A stretch of DNA of 9,495 nt from JAWXTP01 sp044433415 (GTDB lineage: Bacteria > Bacteroidota > Bacteroidia > Bacteroidales > Rikenellaceae). Shown in pieces: positions 5,538-9,495 of this stretch. The translations under genes were made by a program, and so were the position numbers. Location: positions 1-9,495 of the forward strand of contig JAWXTP010000116.1 of NCBI GenBank assembly GCA_044433415.1, read 5' to 3'. The notes under the pieces are model-generated. The model saw only the letters and a program-made list of their open reading frames with translations, was not told where the DNA came from and did no database searches. The stretch's first letter is position 1; each line of letters starts with the position of its first letter.

Positions 5538-6248
5538 ATGAGAAAACCAATAATAGGAGTAATTCCCTTATGGGATGATGAGAAAAACAGCATTTGGATG
5601 TTACCAGGATATATGGACTTAATAAGAGAGTCGGGTGGCATACCTATAATATTTCCTTTAAAGGCTGACAAAGAGGATATAATAAAATTGTGTGACTTGT
5701 GTGATGGAATCTTACTAACAGGAGGACATGATGTAAATCCCTTAATATATTCGCAAGAGAAGAGTAACAGATGTGGTATTTCAAATACAGAAAGAGACCT
5801 TTTAGAAAGAGAGGTGTTTGATTATGTGCTAGAAAAAAATCTTCCTATTTTGGGTATATGTAGAGGAATACAGCTTATAAACGCCTTCCTTGGAGGTACT
5901 CTTTATCAAGATTTACCTACAGAATATATAGTTGACAATGGCGTTAACCACCAAATGAAGCCACCTTACGATAAGCCTTGTCATAAGGTTTTTGTTATTG
6001 AGCATAGTCCCTTACATAAAATCACAGGATTAACAGAGATATCAGTTAATAGCTATCATCATCAAGCAATAAAAATACTTGCCCCTTCCCTAGAAGCTAT
6101 GGCATTTTCAGAAGATGGACTTGTCGAAGCAGTCTATATGCCTTCTGAAAATTTTGTACTTGCTGTACAGTGGCATCCTGAATTTAACTATCTTAGAGAA
6201 GAAAGCTCTAGGAAGTTAATGGCTGCGTTTATTAAAGGTAGCTTCTAG
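5538..6248 (+). CDS. Class I glutamine amidotransferase, peptidase C26 (gamma-glutamyl-GABA hydrolase-like)
   Basis: This 236-aa protein is a stand-alone class I glutamine amidotransferase fold of the peptidase C26 family, which cleaves gamma-glutamyl amide bonds; PuuD, which hydrolyses gamma-glutamyl-GABA in putrescine breakdown, is the best-known member. The nucleophile motif is GICRGIQLIN with Cys108. The catalytic pair lies in AVQWHPEF with His213 and Glu215. Further family blocks are LLTGGHDVNP (59-68) and NSYHHQAIK (171-179). The length fits the family and there is no signal peptide, so it is cytoplasmic. The ATG is preceded by an A-rich stretch and no Shine-Dalgarno sequence. No putrescine gene is nearby, so the true substrate is unknown and I give no symbol. 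It appears to be transcribed alone. Confidence 0.9.
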   Translation: MRKPIIGVIPLWDDEKNSIWMLPGYMDLIRESGGIPIIFPLKADKEDIIKLCDLCDGILLTGGHDVNPLIYSQEKSNRCGISNTERDLLEREVFDYVLEKNLPILGICRGIQLINAFLGGTLYQDLPTEYIVDNGVNHQMKPPYDKPCHKVFVIEHSPLHKITGLTEISVNSYHHQAIKILAPSLEAMAFSEDGLVEAVYMPSENFVLAVQWHPEFNYLREESSRKLMAAFIKGSF

Positions 6249-6262
6249 AACTCCCTTAAAAA

Positions 6263-6294
6263 TGTGACTAATTGAAAAAAAAGTGCTAACTTAG
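6263..6294 (+). promoter_or_regulatory. Probable promoter of the NUDIX-S4 pair
   Basis: TAACTTAG (6287-6294) is one mismatch from the Bacteroidota -7 consensus. TGTG (6263-6266), one mismatch from TTTG, stands exactly 20 nt upstream. Transcription would begin near 6300. Confidence 0.45.
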
Positions 6295-6355
6295 CGCCTG
6301 ATAATAAATAAGAGGAATTCTGTTGTCAGGTTCCTTTCATTACAAAAAATATACA

Positions 6356-6877
6356 ATGGATAAATGTTATTTTTTAGAGTCTTTTACTCATTGTCCTAAA
6401 TGTGGAGCTGAGTTTGTAGACAACAATGTAAAGTCTAAGAAATGCGCTAAGTGTGGGTTTACATATTATTTTAACCCATCTTCCGCAGTTGTAGCGATAA
6501 TTAAAAACAAGGCAGGTGAAATCCTTGTTTCCGTGCGTGATAGAGAGCCTGCAAAGGGTACTCTTGACTTACCTGGTGGTTTTGTAGATAGCTATGAGAC
6601 TGCTGAACAGAGTGTTTGTCGTGAAGTACTAGAGGAATGTAACCTTGAGGTAGTATCTACACGTTATCTTTTTTCAAGACCTAACGTTTACCGTTATAGC
6701 GAATTTGACGTACATACACTTGATATGTTTTTTGAATGTGAAATAAAAGAGTTTGATAACCTTAAAGCTGACGATGACGTTGCTGAATTGCACTTTATAC
6801 CTCTAGCGGATATAGATATTACTAAATTTGGCTTGCAGTCAATACGCGAAGGCTTAGAAAATTATATAAATAATTAA
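6356..6877 (+). CDS. NUDIX hydrolase with N-terminal zinc ribbon
   Basis: NUDIX enzymes hydrolyse nucleoside diphosphates linked to another group and often remove damaged or signalling nucleotides. Numbered from the ATG at 6356, the 173-aa protein begins with a zinc ribbon, CPKC (13-16) and CAKC (30-33), followed by the usual YYFNPSSAVVAII. The NUDIX box starts at Gly75 with Glu81 and REVLEE at 89-94. The Gly of the final EExGU part is replaced by Asn. The metal-binding glutamates are all present. An in-frame TTG at 6323 with an AGAGG seven bases upstream would add 11 residues. I prefer the ATG because the added residues have no family resemblance and the zinc ribbon then starts at the usual distance. 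The gene is followed after 8 nt by the S4-domain gene, with which it is probably co-transcribed. The substrate cannot be told. Confidence 0.88.
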   Translation: MDKCYFLESFTHCPKCGAEFVDNNVKSKKCAKCGFTYYFNPSSAVVAIIKNKAGEILVSVRDREPAKGTLDLPGGFVDSYETAEQSVCREVLEECNLEVVSTRYLFSRPNVYRYSEFDVHTLDMFFECEIKEFDNLKADDDVAELHFIPLADIDITKFGLQSIREGLENYINN

Positions 6878-6885
6878 AACAAAAG

Positions 6886-7098
6886 ATGAAAAAACTAGAA
6901 TTTGAAATTAAGGGTGAATACATAGAGCTTATAAAATTACTAAAAGCTACTAATATAGCATCTAGCGGTGGTGAAGCTAAAATCCTTGTTGAAAGTGAAC
7001 TTGTGTTACGCGGTGGAGAGATTGAAACTCGTAAAAGAGCTAAAATAACTCCTGGAGAACAAATAACTGTTAATGATGTTACTATTTTTACTAAATAG
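6886..7098 (+). CDS. Small S4-domain RNA-binding protein (YbcJ-like)
   Basis: This 70-aa protein is almost entirely one S4 domain, a fold that binds structured RNA, often rRNA. The order is the helical part YIELIKLLKATNIASSGGEAK (residues about 12-32), the strand VESELVLRGGEIETRKR, and KITPGEQI. The conserved RKR run follows the turn, as in E. coli YbcJ and similar free-standing S4 proteins of about 70 residues. There is no enzymatic domain. It starts 8 nt after the NUDIX stop and is followed by a terminator, so the two genes make a short operon. The RNA target is unknown. Confidence 0.88.
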   Translation: MKKLEFEIKGEYIELIKLLKATNIASSGGEAKILVESELVLRGGEIETRKRAKITPGEQITVNDVTIFTK

Positions 7099-7129
7099 GT
7101 TCTAAAAGTACTAATATCCGCTCTCTAGC

Positions 7130-7164
7130 ATAACCCACATTACATAGTTTGTAGCGTGGGTTAT
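7130..7164 (+). terminator. Terminator of the NUDIX-S4 operon
   Basis: ATAACCCAC (7130-7138) pairs perfectly with GTGGGTTAT (7156-7164), with TACA and TGTA pairing inside. A short T run follows. It lies 31 nt after the S4 gene stop. Confidence 0.8.
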
Positions 7165-7239
7165 TTTATAAATTTGATATAAACCAACTTTTTATTTTGT
7201 TTTTTTCGAAACAACGTACTTTTCTTAGGATATTTTTAT

Positions 7240-7247
7240 TATCTTTG
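7240..7247 (+). promoter_or_regulatory. Consensus -7 element upstream of the lipoprotein pair
   Basis: TATCTTTG matches TAnnTTTG exactly. No good TTTG is found at the -33 position. Transcription would begin near 7253, giving a leader of about 110 nt that includes the inverted repeat at 7268-7304. Confidence 0.5.
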
Positions 7248-7267
7248 GAATTTAATGGGTATTATAA

Positions 7268-7304
7268 AAACTGGGTTTTAACGCTTTCGAATAAAAACCA
7301 GTTT
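7268..7304 (+). repeat. Dispersed intergenic motif as an inverted pair
   Basis: AAACTGGGTTTT (7268-7279) pairs with AAAAACCAGTTT (7293-7304) at 11 of 12 positions. Its left arm matches the ACTGGGTTTTAA motif seen at 989 (inverted), 5346 and elsewhere, and the right side continues as CTGGAACTTCCC. It falls in the predicted leader of the lipoprotein genes. Confidence 0.6.
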
Positions 7305-7364
7305 CTGGAACTTCCCTTAAATCCAATCCCTTTAAACACCAACTAACTACTTAATAGTAAAAAT

Positions 7365-7577
7365 ATGAAGTCACATAAGCATTATAAGATATTGAAAGAG
7401 CATGCGCTACCTCTCTTTTCTTTGTTGTTAATTTTCGGCTCATGCACTAAAGAAGATAAATATATCATAAACACTAATATAGATATTATGGTTGCACGTA
7501 CGTACTATTGTGAATCTACTACTAATGAAAACCAAATAGTTAATCATTTATCACAACTTCTCACTTATAACCTCTAA
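7365..7577 (+). CDS. Small lipoprotein, function unknown (70 aa)
   Basis: I do not recognise a family. The protein starts with a basic region (MKSHKHYKILK) and a hydrophobic stretch ending in the lipobox LIFGSC, so lipid attachment at Cys27 is likely. The mature part is only about 44 residues, TKEDKYIINTNIDIMV and onward, with no clear domain. It has a consensus -7 element upstream and ends 10 nt before the fimbrillin-family gene, so the two are probably co-transcribed. It could be a genuine small surface lipoprotein or the remnant of a longer one. I found no frameshift that clearly extends it. Confidence 0.65.
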   Translation: MKSHKHYKILKEHALPLFSLLLIFGSCTKEDKYIINTNIDIMVARTYYCESTTNENQIVNHLSQLLTYNL

Positions 7578-7587
7578 CTATGTAATC

Positions 7588-8505
7588 ATGAAACAATTTA
7601 AGCATATACTATATATCATTATAATTTTAGCAATTTTAAGTTGCGAAAAAACAAACCTTAACGATTCTAACGACAACCAACAGCTTATGACTTTTAACTC
7701 GTCTGTAGAGTCCACAAAAGCCTTTCAGGCTGATAGTGCTGTCTTAAAAGATGTTTATGGTGAATTTAGTGTGGCGACCTTCCTCGCAAGCGATGATAAA
7801 ACGCATTATTACTCCGATGTGGTGTCTTATACAGGTTCTTTGTGGTCTAGTGGTGCGACACGTTACTGGCCTGTGGGGAATAATCTTGACATGTTTGCCT
7901 ATAGCCCAATAAAAGATTTTATAGTCATAGAGGATAGTGAAACCTATGCTGATTACTCTTTGGTATTTACCTCTCCTTCAGCGATAGACGACCAAATAGA
8001 TTTGCTAGCTATAACAATTACAAATCAGGCTTACGAAAATACAAATGGAATAGTAGACCTGAAATTTAAACATATCCTTAGTAGTGTAAAGTTTAGTATT
8101 GGATTTACGGAGTCAGATGTAACACTAGAAAAAATTGCTATCAACTATGTTAATATAGAAAAGCAACGCACCTATAATTTCGCCAAAGAAGAATGGGGTA
8201 ACTCAGAGAATGAATATTTTGATAGTACAGACGGTCTTCCTACTTATATAATTGTAGATGAAAATAAAACTACTGCTGATACTGATACCGACCCTATAAT
8301 CTTCGATGATATAGATAATCAGTTAATGATTATACCTCAGCCTATTAGCACTTCAGAAAGTGATCCTCACTATTTATCTGTTCAGATTTCGTATTCTTTA
8401 TCAGGTGCAGATACAAAAACTACAGATATTATACCTCTTACTGCACCTATAGGTGGTAGTTACGAGCAAGGATGTGTATATACTTATGATATTACTGTAA
8501 AGTAA
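7588..8505 (+). CDS. Fimbrillin-family lipoprotein (Mfa1/FimA-like superfamily)
   Basis: This 305-aa protein looks like a Bacteroidales fimbrillin, a surface pilus subunit or related adhesin exported as a lipoprotein. The signal peptide ends in LAILSC, with lipidation at Cys19. The mature region has the usual fimbrillin features: STKAF (42-46), a possible basic cleavage site, then LWSSGATRYWP (85-95) and DMFAYSPI (101-108). A later LKFKHILSSVKFSI matches the common fimbrillin pattern in which a KHxLS strand follows. The end, YTYDITVK, fits the C-terminal strand. No other fimbrial genes (anchor, tip, usher) are nearby, so it may be an isolated subunit or adhesin. It follows the small lipoprotein by 10 nt and ends in a shared terminator. 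Confidence 0.82.
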   Translation: MKQFKHILYIIIILAILSCEKTNLNDSNDNQQLMTFNSSVESTKAFQADSAVLKDVYGEFSVATFLASDDKTHYYSDVVSYTGSLWSSGATRYWPVGNNLDMFAYSPIKDFIVIEDSETYADYSLVFTSPSAIDDQIDLLAITITNQAYENTNGIVDLKFKHILSSVKFSIGFTESDVTLEKIAINYVNIEKQRTYNFAKEEWGNSENEYFDSTDGLPTYIIVDENKTTADTDTDPIIFDDIDNQLMIIPQPISTSESDPHYLSVQISYSLSGADTKTTDIIPLTAPIGGSYEQGCVYTYDITVK

Positions 8506-8525
8506 TAATGGGAAGTTTTCTCAGT

Positions 8526-8569
8526 TATAAAAATGGCGCGCAAAACATTTTTTGCGCGCCATTTTTATA
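8526..8569. terminator. Bidirectional terminator between fimbrillin and trmH-family genes
   Basis: A perfect 20-bp inverted repeat, 8526-8545 with 8550-8569, has the GC core TGGCGCGC and a CATT loop. A runs on the left and T runs on the right let it end transcription of the two converging genes. Confidence 0.92.
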
Positions 8570-8583
8570 TTATTAGAACTTTC

Positions 8584-9108
8584 CTATAATCTTTGAGAAA
8601 AGTGCCACAGCACTACGCCATTAGCTACAGATACATTAAGAGAGTGTTTTGTTCCTTTTTGTGGAATTTCTATAGCCATATCACAAAGGTCTACAACGGC
8701 TTGTGATACACCTTTTACTTCGTTCCCTAGGATAAGGGCGTATTTTTTAGTGTTGTCAACTTCAAACTTGTCAAGCATGATAGAACCATGGACTTGTTCT
8801 ATAGCGATTATGGTGTAACCATTATACTTTAGGAACTGCACAGCATCTATAGAATTTTCATAGTATTTCCAGTCTACTGACAATTCAGCGCCAAGAGCTG
8901 TTTTGTGTATTTCTTTATTAGGAGGAGTGGCTGATATACCACATAGGTAGATGGATTCTATAAGAAAAGCATCTGCTGTTCTAAATAGAGAGCCTATATT
9001 ATTTAAACTGCGGATATTCTCCGCAACAACGATAATAGGTAGCTTGTCTAACTCTTTGTAAGTGTCGACACTTACTCGACCTAATTCCTCGTTTAATGTT
9101 TTTATCAT
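8584..9108 (-). CDS. TrmH/SpoU-family RNA 2'-O-methyltransferase
   Basis: This is a SPOUT-class methyltransferase that transfers a methyl group from S-adenosylmethionine to a ribose 2'-OH of tRNA or rRNA. All three SpoU motifs are present in the 174-aa product: NIRSLNNIGSLFRTADAF (31-48) with the catalytic Arg at 43, LILGNEVKGVS (126-136), and IEIPQKGTKHSLNVSVANG (146-164). The last two form the trefoil-knot cofactor site. There is no separate N-terminal substrate domain, so this is the compact form of the family. The target nucleotide cannot be told. The gene converges on the fimbrillin gene, and upstream of it lies the GGGTC repeat at 9166. Confidence 0.93.
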   Translation of the reverse strand: MIKTLNEELGRVSVDTYKELDKLPIIVVAENIRSLNNIGSLFRTADAFLIESIYLCGISATPPNKEIHKTALGAELSVDWKYYENSIDAVQFLKYNGYTIIAIEQVHGSIMLDKFEVDNTKKYALILGNEVKGVSQAVVDLCDMAIEIPQKGTKHSLNVSVANGVVLWHFSQRL

Positions 9109-9165
9109 GTTGTTGTGGTTTTTAATTGTAAAGAGATAACGTTGTAGAGCCTGATTAAGTTGACA

Positions 9166-9308
9166 GGGTCAAACTGGGTCGGACAGGGTCGCGACAAGCG
9201 TGGAAAGATTGCTTGAAATTATTGGAGGGTCATAGGGGTCGCGACAAGCGACTAAATAATAGTAGTTTTGATTTAAAAAAATCATTTTTAACAATATTTA
9301 GTCGCTTG
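9166..9308. repeat. Composite GGGTC repeat element, copy 2
   Basis: The scaffold matches 3606-3961: three 10-bp GGGTC units, GCGACAAGCG, a spacer with ATTGCTTGAAA and ATTATTGGAG, two 9-bp GGTCATAGG-type units, and GCGACAAGCGACTAAAT. A perfect 14-bp inverted repeat pairs 9245-9258 with 9295-9308, and the 36-nt centre forms a hairpin (GATTT with AAATC). It lacks the inverted GACCC block found on the right side of copy 1. Confidence 0.85.
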
Positions 9309-9368
9309 CGCTTTTACCCAGCACCTAGGGTTGTTGCCATGAGCGGTTAATAACGTCCACGAGTGTCC

Positions 9369-9491
9369 GCTTTTTCCAAGAGTAGTTCATATTTGCGGCG
9401 TTTTTTGAAGTTTTAAGCGGAGCAGCCTCGACGGCTGTGAGCATTGAAACTTTAAAAAAGGTCGCAAAGATGGGCTGCTATTGGGAAAAGC
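9369..9491 (+). ncRNA. Covarying structured element, copy 2
   Basis: The outer helix pairs 9369-9389 with 9471-9491 (20 of 21, with the same single G/A mismatch as copy 1). The middle helix pairs 9401-9413 with 9447-9459. The inner hairpin is CAGCC (9423-9427) with GGCTG (9433-9437). The distance between outer arms, 81 nt, is the same as in copy 1. The inner loop differs (TCGAC against TTGAG). Just upstream, AGCGG (9342-9346) could pair with CCGCT (9367-9371) ahead of a T run, competing with the outer helix. The flank to the right is outside the window. The strand is chosen by analogy with copy 1. Confidence 0.7.
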
Positions 9492-9495
9492 CTTC

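Noticed and set aside
6323..6355. TTG start for the NUDIX gene
   Set aside because: It has an AGAGG at a plausible distance, but the added residues do not resemble the family and the ATG at 6356 gives the usual N-terminus. It remains possible.

Overview
The window looks like chromosomal DNA of an AT-rich Bacteroidota, most likely Bacteroidales. The evidence is a fimbrillin-type lipoprotein, an Omp85 lipoprotein of the TamL type, start codons with almost no Shine-Dalgarno sequences, and several copies of the Bacteroidota -7 promoter element TAnnTTTG or close variants. The protein genes are mostly ordinary and recognisable. The unusual part is the intergenic DNA.

Layout: (1) 1-959, the 3' part of typA/bipA, then a perfect 26-bp terminator hairpin. 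(2) 1262-3592, tamL, an Omp85-family outer-membrane lipoprotein. (3) 3593-5537, about 1.95 kb with no credible gene. It holds a composite GGGTC tandem and inverted repeat (3606-4001), a pair of LacI-type palindromes (4101-4143), a consensus Bacteroidota promoter (4189-4196), a run of structured, partly repeated hairpin elements (about 4340-5145), and a dispersed intergenic motif (5161-5521). (4) 5538-7098, a class I glutamine amidotransferase/peptidase C26 gene, then a zinc-ribbon NUDIX gene closely linked to an S4-domain gene, ending in a terminator. (5) 7365-8505, a 70-aa lipoprotein followed 10 nt later by a fimbrillin-family lipoprotein. (6) 8584-9108 on the minus strand, a SpoU/TrmH RNA methyltransferase, sharing a bidirectional terminator with the fimbrillin gene. 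(7) 9109-9495, a second GGGTC repeat followed by a second copy of the main structured element.

The best candidate for something undescribed is a roughly 121-nt hairpin element present twice (4539-4659 and 9369-9491). Comparing the copies shows four two-sided compensatory base-pair changes and several wobble-preserving changes in the helices, while the internal loops are largely conserved. That pattern suggests selection on a folded RNA or single-stranded DNA structure. The first copy lies between two copies of another hairpin with an identical GGGCGAG loop, downstream of a good promoter. Each copy also has a GGGTC repeat upstream. I could not match these elements to a known RNA family from memory, and no database search was possible.

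The protein genes do not form one pathway. typA and trmH concern ribosome or RNA function, tamL outer-membrane assembly, the NUDIX-S4 pair nucleotide clean-up and RNA binding, and the lipoprotein pair the cell surface.
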